Made by a program: the position numbers and the translations under genes. A DNA stretch of 64,000 nt from Amphiura filiformis. Taxonomy: Eukaryota > Echinodermata > Ophiuroidea > Amphilepidida > Amphiuridae. Shown piece after piece: positions 1-12,116 of this stretch. Every line of letters starts with the position of its first letter. Positions within the stretch are counted from its first letter, which is position 1. The stretch spans positions 44,055,099 to 44,119,098 of the forward strand of contig NC_092640.1 in NCBI RefSeq assembly GCF_039555335.1, given 5' to 3'. A model generated the notes under the pieces. That model did not search any database and was not told where the DNA came from. It worked only from the letters and a program-made list of their open reading frames with translations.

Positions 1-1460
1 CATAAACTTGTGCCCCGGATCCTGACAAAATCCAGTCCTGGATCTGCACTTTAATATACAGTCCCGTATGCCAGTAAAGAGGCCAAGTAAAGAGGTTCGT
101 CTCAGGAAGCTAAAAATAGCTATGTAAAATCAGACTTGCTGTATCCGGTGGGGGGGGGGGAGATACTCAAGTTTGGTTTGGGTCGAGTTGTGCTGCTGAG
201 AATTTGAAAATGGACCCATTAATACAAAAATTTTCAAGAAATTTGGACCATCGATATACTAAAATTCAAAAATTTGGACAATTATTCAAATTAGTCAATA
301 TAATAGATGTGGACCCCCCATGCTATCACCCCAATGAAAATGAATGAAAGTTGACATTAGTAATTTGGTCAAGGGGGGGTGGAGGGGGGGGAGGTACTCA
401 AGTTTGGTTTGGGTAGTGGTGTGCCACTGTGAATCAGTGAAAGTGGACCCATCAATATACCTTTTTTTTTCAAGAAATTTGAACCGATCGAAAAATTCAA
501 AATTTCCGGCGTAATTTAACACAAATTTGTCTTAATTTTTACACATTTTTGGGAAATTTCATAAACTTTGACTACAGTGAGGCAAAATTGGGCTACAAAT
601 GCACAATATCAGGTGTTTCTTTATTCAAATCATGCAATATTTGAACGCATACGTTTTCAGGATTTTGTACAAGTTGGACTTTTGACTTTGGATTTGAAGG
701 GGTCCACAAAGTATGTGAACCCGTAAATACGCATGATTTGTGCGTTAAAGTAAACCCTGTCTACTTCCAATGCCCTCCCTCTCCTCCTCCCCACCCCTTT
801 CTTATTAGATGCAATCTGTGGCATGTTCTATTGCGCTGTTTTTGGAAAAAATTAACCATCCATATATATAATTGGCCTAGAAAATGCGCCATTCACATGC
901 CCAATGGCCGAACATATGACCAATGGTCATTAACATATGACCAATGGTCATTGACCATGTCTGTGTCACATCCCTGTATAGTAATTTGTACGAATGTCCT
1001 CCAGCCTGACAAGCTTATCAAAATATGGGTTCACTAATTACGGCATGAAAAGCAAGCCAAAAAGTTTTTCATTTCATAAACTTCGACAAAATCCAGTCCT
1101 GGATCTGCACTTTAATATACCGTCCCGTATGCCAGTAAAAATGTTAAAGCCAAGTAAAGAGGTTCTTCTCAGAAAGATATTTAAATAGCTATGTAAAATC
1201 AGACTTGCTGTATCCGGTGGGGGGGGGGGGAGGTACTCAAGTTTGGTTTGGGTAGAGTTGTGCTGCTGAGAATTTGAAAATGAACCCATTAATATACCAA
1301 TTTTTCAAGAAATTTGGACCCATCGATATACCAAAATTCAACATTTTCGGCCAAATTTAATTGTCTTAATTTTTCCAACTTTTCCTGTCAATTTTCGGAA
1401 AATTTGAAAAAAATTTTGGCTACAGTGAGGCAAAATTGGGCTTTTATACAAAATTAGAAA
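1..1460. repeat. Dispersed repeat, two long copies and one partial
   Basis: A unit of about 330-380 bp occurs at 1-330 and again, same orientation, at about 1074-1450. A partial copy lies at about 365-510. Shared landmarks are the phrases ATCCAGTCCTGGATCTGCAC and ATCAGACTTGCTGTATCCGG, a run of 10-12 G and CTCAAGTTTGGTTTGGGT. Short open frames across it are low complexity and differ between copies, so I call no gene. At 905-955 the palindromic phrase CATATGACCAATGGTCAT occurs twice in tandem. Confidence 0.75.
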
Positions 1461-1806
1461 TCATTCATTGACCAAGATTGGCTTAAGAAAGAGCCATTGA
1501 TGTACCAAAAGGCCAAAATGCTACACATGTTTGCAGCATGTCCCTGTATGGTCATTTGTACTGAGTACCCCCCCCCCCCTAAAGATTGTGCACACATTTT
1601 GATTATAAGTTAAAAGATTGCACGCATAGTGCAAGCAAATTTATAGTCACTGGCCCTTAATAATGTTATAACCCCTTATTTTTGGTGTAAAAATAATTAT
1701 GACCCCCTTTTTTGGTGTAAAACTTTTATGACCTCCAATATTTTCATGACCCCCCTGACAGCACCCCATGTTATCCTGACAGTATATTTTTCTCATACAC
1801 TTTCAG

Positions 1807-3065
1807 ATTCTCATTCAACTCATGAACATGGCACCAAAGTGTGAAAGATTATCAAAAGAATGTCACTACTGTAAGAAGATTTTCAAGCGACCTGCCGATA
1901 GAAGACGACATGAAATGGTGCACACAGGAGAGCGCCCTCACACATGTACATACTGCGGGAAAGGTTTTAGCTTAGCTTCAAAAAAGCGAGCACACGAAAT
2001 GATCCATCAAAGTGTGAGATTTGATTGCAGAGTTTGTGAGAAGCATTTCAGCAATGCTCAATACAGGAATCATCACGAAAAACTCCACCTTGAGCAAACG
2101 TCTTACAGATGTGAATTGTGCGACAAAAATTACGTAACTGCAAGTACTTTGAAAAAGCATATGATGCTTCATTTTGGAGCGAAACCGCACCAGTGTCAAT
2201 ACTGTCAGAAAAGTTTCACCCAAGCAGGAACTAAAAGGAAGCATGAACAGGTGATGCATGTAAATGAACCAATAATGTGTCAGTATTGTGGAAAACGGTT
2301 TAAAAATTATGAAGACAAGGATGCTCATGAGGAGCTCCACATAGACAACAAGCTCCATAAATGTGATTTTTGCACGAGGTGTTTCCATGTGCAGCTGACA
2401 AGGTGACTCATGAACTAAAACATACTACAGGAGGACAATATAAATGTTGCTATTGTGAGAAGTCTTTTCGTCACAATATTTCGAGGCAAAAGCACGAGAA
2501 AACACATTTTGTGGTTGAGAAATATCCATGTAAATACTGTGGTAAGGAATTTAAGAGACGGGATTACAGGAATGATCACGAGAGACTCCATGAAGGATAT
2601 TCGCCTTATAAATGTGATTACTGTGGAAAAGCCTTCCAACGTGCGTATGCTAAACAGGTCCATGAAACCACGCATACAGGAGAAAAACCGATCAAGTGTC
2701 AGTTTTGTGATGCACGTTTCAGCACGACCATGAGTCGGAATCGTCATGAGATCACACACACCGGTATAAAAGCTCACAAATGCCAGTTTTGTGAGAAGGC
2801 ATTTTATGACATGGGAGGAAGAAAACGTCACGAAAGGATTCACACAGGTGAAAAGCCTTTCCAATGCCGTTATTGCGAGAAACGTTTCATTCAAACTTCT
2901 CACAGAAAAAACCACGAAGAAATGCGGCATGCTGATGAGATGGATACCTTGGATAAATGTGAATCTTGCGAAGAGGACTGTACTCTATGTGTCTTGACAC
3001 TGAATGGCCAAGAAGTTAACATCAGTGATCTGTGTGGTATTCCAGTAGATGGTAGATCTATGTAA
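1807..3065 (+). CDS. C2H2 zinc-finger protein, 13 fingers, with one frameshift
   Basis: Last coding exon of a probable nuclear DNA-binding C2H2 zinc-finger protein. A 3' splice acceptor (TTTCAG) ends at 1806. The first Met codon in the open frame is 1822, but 5' exons may exist upstream. Frame 1 (1822-2406) carries fingers 1-6 and the CX2C half of finger 7. Frame 2 (about 2390-3065) carries the HX3H half of finger 7 and fingers 8-13. Fingers follow CX2C-X12-HX3-4H with TGEKP-like linkers (TGERP, TGEKP). Joining the frames near 2390 restores the 12-residue C-to-H spacing of finger 7, which points to one missing base, either a real mutation or an assembly error. The 45-residue tail (KCESCEEDCTLC... 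to GRSM) is acidic and Cys-rich and not a canonical finger. No KRAB or BTB domain is visible here. DNA target unknown. Confidence 0.85.
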
Positions 3066-3377
3066 ACCACAGAAGTTCAGTGGTATCCAAACTTGTGCAT
3101 AGTAATTGAATACATGAATACAAAAGCCACCTAAGTCCATGCGAAGTTATTTTGAGAGAAAAACCCGTGTATCATTTTAATTCCTTCAGTTAGATTTACC
3201 TGGTCAATATGGTAAGTTTTACGTGCAAATGAGTGGATTAACCTGTATTAGGTATGACGATTAGCATTTCAGGGACTTCGTGGGGTTCATTTTAAATTTT
3301 GGACTTTTTTTTGGTTTTTGAATCATATACAAAGACAACAATGTTAGAATGAGATTACCACTAGTAAGATAATACAA

Positions 3378-3383
3378 AATAAA
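3378..3383 (+). promoter_or_regulatory. Candidate polyadenylation signal of the zinc-finger gene
   Basis: AATAAA lies 313 bp after the zinc-finger stop codon on the same strand. Such hexamers occur by chance in this AT-rich DNA, so its use is inferred. Confidence 0.4.
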
Positions 3384-5120
3384 GCACACAGGTATGTATA
3401 ATGTTGATAAGCATTCTGCCATGTAATATAAACCACACACTTTCCTTTATTAAACCCATTTTTGTTCAAAAGTCATTCTCTAGCAATGAATGTGTTACAA
3501 GTGGACTTTTATACATACTGGATTTCAATCAATGTGTTACAAGACTCAAATCATGGAATTGGGTGATTCTTTCATACATGCTATTTTTCACATGCCCAAT
3601 AGACACAGAGAATGAATTTGAGTTGTTCTTTCATGCATATGACAGGCCTATGTATAGCAACAATTTCCCATGCTTAACTCAATTTGGCCAAAGTATGGAC
3701 TTAGGTGGCTTTTGTATTCATATATTCAATTGTATAAGGCCATTATAACATTGATATTTTGGATTTTGGTTCATCTCATGCCTGCCTCAACCTGGAGTCC
3801 AGCTGACAGACAAAAGTGGGGGGGGGAAGGATTTCCCCCTTCCCTTTGTGCATGCCACTGCCCTGCCCCTAATAAGCTCCCTCTACAAAAATGTTCAAGT
3901 GGTAACAGTTTAAGCCCCCAAACCATCACAATATGTTAATTAAGGTTAAGGGTTAGGGCCCCTAATAGAGGCCGTTAGCCTTTTCTGTGGGATCCTCCAT
4001 CTTGTGGGTACATAGATTTGTTGAAGTGCCACATGAAATAAAAGAAAACTGCAAAGCACCACTCGCGGTGCTTTATCAGCGCGGGCTGCAGGGCGGGGAG
4101 TCAGAGGGGGTGTCCCTCTTCTGAAGCTATTGATTTTTTTTAAATTTGAGGTGCAAATGATGCCATTTGGTGCAACATTTTGTACTATTAGCCTGTCTTT
4201 ACAAGGATAACATGGGAATCACATTGTTTAATGTTGAAATGTAGAATATTGAAGATATTCCTGATGGATGAAGTTTGATCAAAGGGTTTGATTTGATGTG
4301 ATTTTTTTTTAAATTCATTTATTTTTATTATTATTATTTTTTTTAAATCTAAACCGCACCGCGCGCCACTCGGGAAGCCATGCGCCGCTATTTCCGGACC
4401 CCAGCTTTAGACATTATGCCCCCGATTACGCGGAAGTCACAGCGTGTGACGTACCTCTTCAGTCAAGCGTCAACGCGGTGATCTTAGCAACAAGGCACTC
4501 TGTAGCCACAAGATGTCGGCGTTGACGTCACAATGACTACCTTTAACATATCATGATGGTCTGTCTAACTGTCTTAAATGTGATATTTACCCAAATTTCT
4601 AATTGCCTTCTCAAACTCCTGGCTACAAAATTGTGATGATTTTCATGCATTTAACATGAATAAGAACTTTTGTCATATGATATTAATAACATGATTAAAG
4701 GCATGTAGTTTTGTGAGATAATACCAAAATGCACAGAGATCCCATTTGTTGGAAATCACAAAAACATTTTAACCGCTTGGCAAAAAACAGTTTTTGCTGG
4801 CAAAAATGGCAAAAACTAAAAAAGTGATTTATAGTTCAGTTTTTTCATCTCAAAACAAATTATCAAGTTACCAAAATAATTGCCTGAGTGTAACAAGGCC
4901 AGATTTTGTAATTATAAGTAACATATGAAGAAATTAAAGGCATGCGTTTTCATTGCTCAAGTGCATTTAGCCGAAATGTGGGCATATATCAAATTCAAAA
5001 CTTTTTTCATTTTAAGGACTTGATGAGACAAAAAATATGTTGAATGATTCATTAAAAGTTTTGTGTTACTGTTTATGAGCTTTCTGTGTTACTTTTTAAT
5101 ATTTGAGTGACTATGTGTGA
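3384..5120. other. Non-coding stretch without a supported gene
   Basis: AT-rich sequence with a few short GC-richer patches (about 4060-4110 and 4350-4510). Open frames are short and have no recognisable domain. I see no tRNA, TIR element or long repeat. Confidence 0.6.
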
Positions 5121-5168
5121 AGTAGGTAATGGGGATACGCATCCTGCACAAGAACAAATGAACACAAA

Positions 5169-5640
5169 GGGGAATGATTGCTCGCTACAAGAGGAAACTG
5201 AATATATTTAATCAGAAAGAATGAACAGTTTACCAACCCAAAATGGTACAATTAAACATGACAACAAATAAACACAAATCCAGACCGGCACACAACCCAA
5301 CTTGAAAAAAAATCAAGGGAATGTGCCGGCATGGGAATCTAACCCACAACCTTCCGATCTCTAGACGGACGCCTTATCCATTAGGCTACCAGCTCCCACT
5401 GATAAACGGTGGTTAAAGCTGGGTCTATTGTTAGCAGTCGTGGTATACAATACACACAAACAAATATTATGCAAGTACACAAGTGAAGGAGATCATTACT
5501 GATGCTTAATCGTATCTTCAGTATTATAAGTAAAGTAGGTAATGGGGGTATCCTGCACAAGAACAAATAGGGGAACGATTGTGCATTCTTTCTTTGTAAA
5601 TATATTCAGTTTCCTCTTGCAGCGAGCAATCGTTCCCCCT
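5169..5640. repeat. Inverted repeat flanking a SINE
   Basis: The arm at about 5169-5225 (GGGGAATGATTGCTCGCTAC onward) recurs inverted at about 5583-5640 (ending GAGCAATCGTTCCCC). The SINE at 5221-5430 sits between them. The phrase GTAGGTAATGGGG also occurs on both sides (about 5125 and 5533), so the locus is a composite of duplicated segments. Confidence 0.7.
5221..5430 (-). mobile_element. tRNA-derived SINE, copy 1
   Basis: On the minus strand a tRNA-like head carries a box A-like element (GGTAGCCTAATGGATAAGGC) and a box B-like element (GGTTAGATTCCC). A T-arm stem GTGGG/CCCAT can form, but no matching acceptor stem is seen. A non-tRNA body follows toward lower coordinates. The same sequence occurs at 31380-31585, including the body (phrase CCGGCACACAACCCAACTTG), which supports a SINE family over an isolated tRNA gene. 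The anticodon-like loop would read AGA, but I do not think it is functional. Confidence 0.7.
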
Positions 5641-5929
5641 TGTAGCGAGCAATCGTTCCCCATTTTGTTTATTTGGACTACTCTTATCATCAAGTGATAC
5701 TAATCCCTCTAACACAAAAGGTTCAAATTCTTCACACACTTAATTATCTGTGTTACTTCCCTTTTGTGGGAATTCTTGTTTCTTGATTTGACTGACTATT
5801 GGCTTTTGTGACCCAAGTGACACTGCGCATTCTAAAGTATTATTACTATTAGTAGATGGCTGCCTTTGTGATTCTTTGTTGTTTAACAAATAACACTGGG
5901 TCATCGTATGTCCTGTTATCTTACTTTAA

Positions 5930-6560
5930 TTGCAAGTTATTTTGGGTTTGAAATCAGTCCTACCTTTTGGTTTAGTATTTGAACCCCATGAGGTCCCTTT
6001 ACCACTTGCACATTGCTGTGAAATAGCCGGACTTTTCCCTTCTATGATAACTAATTCCCTAAGTTGGCCAAAATCATCTTTGTGATTTCTTTTGAGCCAA
6101 GCCACCCATCAAACATTTGCTTTTTTTCTAGCAAATTTAACATGTGTTTGATCTGTTTTCTTTCTTTCTTGCCCCTCTAAATTTGCGTCTATAGGCTTCA
6201 GGCACCAGCTCGTAAGCCTTTTATAGGACTGCTTGTTTGAATTCTTCATAGTCACTGCACTTGTACTTGTCTATTGACAGAGATGCGTAAATCTCTCTGG
6301 CCTTCCCCACAAAACCACTTTGTAAGAGCAGGGTCCAATGCTCTTTTGGCCAATTCAAATTTGTGGCAATCTTTTCAAAGTGTTGAAAGTATTTTATCCA
6401 CCTCTTGTTCTTCAAATTTAGGCACAAGCTTGACATACTTTGTAACATCAAAGCCCGACTTTGAGGAGAAATTGGCTAAGTCTGCTGTGTCAATCATCTC
6501 CAATCCAGGCTTTATATACCATTTCTTAACATTCTGGAATAATCTTAACTATTTATGATA
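5930..6560 (-). pseudogene. Decayed retrotransposon gag with SCAN-like capsid domain
   Basis: On the minus strand, 6221-6451 reads a segment typical of SCAN-like Gag from Gmr1-type/Ty3-gypsy elements: YFQHFEKIATNLNWPKEHW, then LLQSGFVGKAREIYASLS, then a YEEFKQAVL helix. Upstream (6451-6510) the frame reads FDVTKYVKLVPKFEEQEVDK, also typical of the domain start. Downstream the family words YELVPEAYRRKFR, THVKFARKK and LRELVIIEG can be read only across changes of frame and stops, so the gene is dead. No protease or polymerase is nearby. Vertebrate SCAN domains are thought to derive from Gags of this kind. It may be a fragment of the same class of element as the solo LTR at 48965, but nothing links them directly. 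Confidence 0.75.
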
Positions 6561-6624
6561 AATTACAGCACTTCCAAAAATAGCACATTAGATCACCACA
6601 AGCCGATCAAAATCATTAATCTGT

Positions 6625-7596
6625 TGAGTTAATCATCAAGATGCCTTCAATGGATGAGATGCAAGTTAGCCACCAAGATACCTTCAATGTATGAGATGCT
6701 AGTTAGCCACCAAGATGCCTTCAATGGATGATATGCAAATTAGCCATCAAGATGCCTTCAATGGATGAGATGCAAGTTAATCATCAAGATGCCTTCAATG
6801 GATGAGATGCACCAATAGTTAGCCACCAAGATGCCTTCAATGGATGAGATGCATCTATAGTTAGCCATCAAGATGCCTTCAATGGATGAAATGCAAGTTA
6901 GTCATCAAGATGCCTTCAATGGATGAGATGCAAGTTAGTCATCAAGATGCCTTCAATGGATGAGATGCAAGTTAGCCACCAAGATGCCTTCAATGGATGA
7001 GATGCACATATAGTTAGCCATCAAGATGCATTCAATGGATGAGATGCAAGTTAGCCACCAAGATACCTTCAATGGATGAGATGCACATATAGTTAGCCAT
7101 CAAGATGCATTCAATGGATGAGATGCAAGTTAGTCATCAAGATGCCTTCAATGGATGATATGCACCAATAGTTAGCCACCAAGATGCCTTCAATGGATGA
7201 GATGCACCAATAGTTAGCCACCAAGATGCCTTCAATGGATGAAATGCAAGTTAGTCATCAAGATGCCTTCAATGGATGAGATGCAAGTTAGTCATCAAGA
7301 TGCCTTCAATGGATGAGATGCAAGTTAGCCACCAAGATGCCTTCAATGGATGAGATGCACATATAGTTAGCCATCAAGATGCATTCAATGGATGAGATGC
7401 TAGTTAGCCACCAAGATACCTTCAATGGATGAGATGCACATATAGTTAGCCATCAAGATGCCTTCAATGGATGAGATGCAAGTTAGCCATCAAGATGCCT
7501 TCAATGGATGAGATGCAAGTTAGCCACCAAGATGCCTTCAATGGATGAGATGCAAGTTAGCCACCAAGATGCCTTCAATGGATGAGATGCACATAT
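6625..7596. repeat. Minisatellite block 1 (37/42-bp units)
   Basis: Tandem units share the core GATGCCTTCAATGGATGAGA followed by TGC. The linker to the next core is either short (AAGTTAGCC..., 37-bp unit) or long (ACATATAGTTAGCC..., 42-bp unit). Point variants include CCACC/CCATC and GATACC/GATGCC. The block ends where a transposon end begins at 7597. Confidence 0.95.
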
Positions 7597-8889
7597 GGTC
7601 GAATCCAACGAAAAGTGTACACGGCATGTTCAGGGCCATAACTTAAAAGTATTAATCAATTGGCATTCGTTTTTGTATTGTGTTTATTCGCCTTGATCAT
7701 ACGCTTCGCGCCATATATAATAAGACCCACATTCTGTGAAAAACTTACACACAGAGACCCCAAAACATGCTATTTTTACCCATTTTTTTCAAAATATTTC
7801 TTAAAGTATTTTTAAAAACATATAAATCAGTTATGAAAGAAGTCATTGGATTGAATCTAAATTGATTTCCTGAAAGGTGTGTATTCAAAGATTGCCTGTT
7901 CAATTTTTCACATATTTGTACATAATTATGAATTTTTGTGATAATTTTTTGAGTGGTATTTTTTTACATTACCTACGAATACAATTTTTCATAGCACTAG
8001 ATATATCTTTAAAAATGGAAATCACTAATAAATGCGCAATTGATACAAGCTTTGATATGTCCAATACTGAAATGCATTGCATTCGGACATCTTTATTATT
8101 GTGTTTAGCTGCCAGAAATTCTAAATGGCACAAAGGTAGGTTTGGTAAAAATATGCATTACCTCTGAATACATGTTAAAAGCTGTGCCATTTCCACAAAG
8201 TGAGAGAATAGTAAACAATAGTTACGCAATAGGTGCACGGTAATACACTCTTTATTTCTACCAAGTTTCAATAGCCTGTGTTTAAATATTTATGAGATGT
8301 CAACAATAAAAGCAAGTATTCGTAGGTAAATTTCGGTAACCGAATGTTACCTACGAATACAATTTGACATCATGACAGTATTGTGAAACACCGCCATTTA
8401 TGTCAATGCCCATATTGGTACATAACAAAGGCCTGTATGTTCGCTATCAAAATAATCATATGTCAATGAAAGTTGCGAATTCACATACATGCCCACCATG
8501 CAAAACTGAATACGGCTTAATTGGTGAAAAATATGTACTGAAATAGACGACGGTCTGCTCATTTGAAAGAAAAATCAGATTCAAAGAAGATTAGAAGGGA
8601 TAAATACTTGGATTTGTCAACTGTCATGTGTGCTTCATTTTAAATGTTTACCGACCTTCTGGTTTCTGAGTAATTTGTGTCCAAATTGATTTATTCGAAG
8701 GTAACTTTTGACATTTTCGCTAAGGTTACCTACGAATACCATGGAAAAACGACTGTTCTCATTGTCTCATGATCTAGACAACACCCTGGTATAAAGCTAA
8801 TTGTAGTTGCCCTCAAACGAAAGGCCACAAGACGTAACTGACTCCAAGATGGACTTCACAAGTCTGCAATAACGGTTTTAAGCGATTTC
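7597..8889 (+). mobile_element. Left half of the 2.4-kb TIR transposon (duplicated fragment)
   Basis: Near-identical to 9694-10985. It starts with the left terminal repeat GGTCGAATCCAAC at 7597 and stops abruptly at the duplication breakpoint, with no right terminus, so it is a passive copy. It carries TTACCTACGAATAC motifs at 7969, 8347 and 8726 and the inverted form at 8316. A 96-residue open frame at 7877-8167 resembles no transposase and is broken by indels in the sister copy. Confidence 0.88.
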
Positions 8890-9693
8890 AATGCCTTCAA
8901 TGGATGAGATGCATCTATAGTTAGCCATCAAGATGCCTTCAATGGATGAAATGCAAGTTAGTCATCAAGATGCCTTCAATGGATGAGATGCAAGTTAGTC
9001 ATCAAGATGCCTTCAATGGATGAGATGCAAGTTAGCCACCAAGATGCCTTCAATGGATGAGATGCACATATAGTTAGCCATCAAGATGCATTCAATGGAT
9101 GAGATGCAAGTTAGCCACCAAGATACCTTCAATGGATGAGATGCACATATAGTTAGCCATCAAGATGCATTCAATGGATGAGATGCAAGTTAGTCATCAA
9201 GATGCCTTCAATGGATGAGATGCACCAATAGTTAGCCACCAAGATGCCTTCAATGGATGAGATGCACCAATAGTTAGCCACCAAGATGCCTTCAATGGAT
9301 GAAATGCAAGTTAGTCATCAAGATGCCTTCAATGGATGAGATGCAAGTTAGTCATCAAGATGCCTTCAATGGATGAGATGCAAGTTAGCCACCAAGATGC
9401 CTTCAATGGATGAGATGCACATATAGTTAGCCATCAAGATGCATTCAATGGATGAGATGCTAGTTAGCCACCAAGATACCTTCAATGGATGAGATGCACA
9501 TATAGTTAGCCATCAAGATGCCTTCAATGGATGAGATGCAAGTTAGCCATCAAGATGCCTTCAATGGATGAGATGCAAGTTAGCCACCAAGATGCCTTCA
9601 ATGGATGAGATGCAAGTTAGCCACCAAGATGCCTTCAATGGATGAGATGCAAGTTAGCCACCAAGATGCCTTCAATGGATGAGATGCACATAT
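8890..9693. repeat. Minisatellite block 2 (duplicate of block 1)
   Basis: Same 37/42-bp units in the same order as 6831-7596 plus one additional 37-bp unit near the right end. It ends with GCACATAT, whose ATAT is the left target duplication of the full transposon. Confidence 0.93.
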
Positions 9694-12112
9694 GGTCGAA
9701 TCCAACGAAAAGTGTACACGGCATGTTCAGGGCCATAACTTAAAAGTATTAATCAATTGGCATTCGTTTTTGTATTGTGTTTATTCGCCTTGATCATACG
9801 CTTCGCGCCATATATAATAAGACCCCCTTCTGTGAAAAACTTACACACAGAGACCCCAAAACATGCTATTTTTACCCATTTTTTCAAAATATTTCTTAAA
9901 GTATTTTTAAAACATATAAATCAGTTATGAAAGAAGTCATTGGATTGAATCTAAATTGATTTCCTGAAAGGTGTGTATTCAAAGATTGCCTGTTCAATTT
10001 TTCACATATTTGTACATAATTATGAATTTTTTGTGATAATTTTTTGAGTGGTATTTTTTACATTACCTACGAATACAATTTTTCATAGCACTAGATATAT
10101 CTTTAAAAAATGGAAATCACTAATAAATGCGCAATTGATACAAGCTTTGATATGTCCAATACTGAAATGCATTGCATTCGGACATCTTTATTATTGTGTT
10201 TAGCTGCCAGAAATTCTAAATGGCACAAAGGTAGGTTTGGTAAAAATATGCATTACCTCTGAATACATGTTAAAAGCTGTGCCATTTCCACAAAGTGAGA
10301 GAATAGTAAACAATAGTTAAGCAATAGGTGCACGGTAATACACTCTTTATTTCTACCAAGTTTCAATAGCCTGTGTTTAAATATTTATGAGATGTCAACA
10401 ATAAAAGCAAGTATTCGTAGGTAAATTTCGGTAACCGAATGTTACCTACGAATACAATTTGACATCATGACAGTATTGTGAAACACCGCCATTTATGTCA
10501 ATGCCCATATTGGTACATAACAAAGGCCTGTATGTTCGCTATCAAAATAATCATATGTCAATGAAAGTTGCGAATTCACATACATGCCCACCATGCAAAA
10601 CTGAATACGGCTTAATTGGTGAAAAATATGTACTGAAATAGACGACGGTCTGCTCATTTGAAAGAAAAATCAGATTCAAAGAAGATTAGAAGGGATAAAT
10701 ACTTGGATTTGTCAACTGTCATGTGTGCTTCATTTTAAATGTTTACCGACCTTCTGGTTTCTGAGTAATTTGTGTCCAAATTGATTTATTCGAAGATAAC
10801 TTTTGACATTTTCGCTAAGGTTACCTACGAATACCATGGAAAAACTACTGTTCTCATTGTCTCATGATCTAGACAACACCCTGGTATAAAGCTAATTGTA
10901 GTTGCCCTCAAACGAAAGGCCACAAGACGTAACTGACTCCAAGATGGACTTCACAAGTCTGCAATAACGGTTTTAAGCGATTTGTGTGCAATTAAGCAAA
11001 TTAAAGTCACTTTAGTGCCTTTGTTTCTTACTTCAATCCTCTTTCAACCGCTGTGAACCGACATTATTAATACATGATAGGGTCTAAAGTATCAATAAAC
11101 GCACATAAAGAAAATAATACATTCAAAGTGCTTTATAAAATGAAGTTTTGATTGCGATATCCACCAAAAGTCTAATTCTTACCTACAAATACTGAAATGT
11201 TACTTACGAATACAGCATAATACATGACATGTGTAATGAAGTGTCTCTACCAATGGAAATTAATTGTCAAAAACTTTAAGCGGTACCCCAGGACACTATT
11301 ATTACCCATATACGGATTCATTCAACAATTATTTATTATGTACAATTGCTGATTAACTACTTGTATATCAAAATGAAGTGGTCAAAATCTTGCTAAAAGC
11401 ATCAAAATTTTTTGATCTAAGGTAATATCATTTATTCATTTGGACGTACCATCTGAAAGAGATCTAAAAACTACCATTTTATTAATTCATTACCATAATA
11501 GCAAAATTTAAACCTCTAAGCTCAGTATACATATTGTTAAATCGCTCATGTTACCTACGAATACCCGGGTTTCTTCACCTTTTCATTGTATAAAGCGTTA
11601 GGTGTATGCGTATAATTCCTAATATTCTTGAAAGCATATATCCTACTCGTTCTAATACAATGTGTAAATTGATTCATACTCATTTGATAAATAAAATACA
11701 GAAACTGACCTAAACTTCATTTTCAAAAATAAACTAGCATAAATTGACTAAGATCATATTGATCGCGTTATAAAAATAAAAACAAATATTTTCTGGTTGA
11801 GCTAGCATTTTCCTGACACCCTGTGGTCTACATTACACGAAAAAAGCGTTAATGGGAATATTCCATTTGTTTTAGGTTGATTAGTATTGCGATAGTGAAA
11901 GCATCCTAGTGGTATTCGTAGGTAACATTGGGTTTTGATATCACATTTACTATCACACGTCCTGGATTTATTTTTCAAGATTAGTAATGGCACTTTTGGT
12001 TCCTATAAGGCCAATATGTCATCAATCAATGGGCAAAAGGAAAAAATTGTGGAGACATTTTTATTTCGGACTTTTATTTTTGGCCCGTGGACACTTTTGG
12101 TTGGATTCGACC
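9694..12112 (+). mobile_element. Non-autonomous 2.4-kb DNA transposon inserted in the minisatellite
   Basis: Terminal inverted repeats of about 28 bp: GGTCGAATCCAAC then AAAAGTGT-CACGG at the left, mirrored by GTTGGATTCGACC at 12100-12112. ATAT flanks both sides (9690-9693 and 12113-12116), and uninterrupted minisatellite units read GCACATATAGTTAGCC, which is the exact empty site, so ATAT is a 4-bp target duplication. Inside there are about eight exact or near-exact copies of TTACCTACGAATAC (10063, 10442, 10821, 11179, 11200, 11551; inverted at 10411 and 11912), including a 45-bp near-palindrome at 10411-10455. No transposase frame was found, so it is presumably moved in trans. Superfamily not assigned. 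Confidence 0.88.
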
Positions 12113-12116
12113 ATAT

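Larger units (their letters stand above)
6831..10985. repeat. Recent tandem segmental duplication of about 2.06-2.1 kb
   Basis: 6831-8889 is repeated at 8890-10985. Each copy holds minisatellite followed by the left 1.3 kb of a transposon. The offset between copies is 2060 bp in the early minisatellite and 2097 bp after it, so copy 2 has gained exactly one 37-bp unit. The copies otherwise differ by few substitutions and homopolymer changes. The breakpoint is within AAGCGATTT/CAATGCC at 8886-8890. Confidence 0.92.

Noticed and set aside
1978-2930. Antisense and shifted frames over the zinc-finger exon
   Set aside because: Shadows of the zinc-finger coding sequence with no domain of their own.
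7877-8167. 96-residue open frame in the transposon fragment
   Set aside because: Its near-identical duplicate at 9974-10262 is frame-disrupted by small indels, and no domain is visible.
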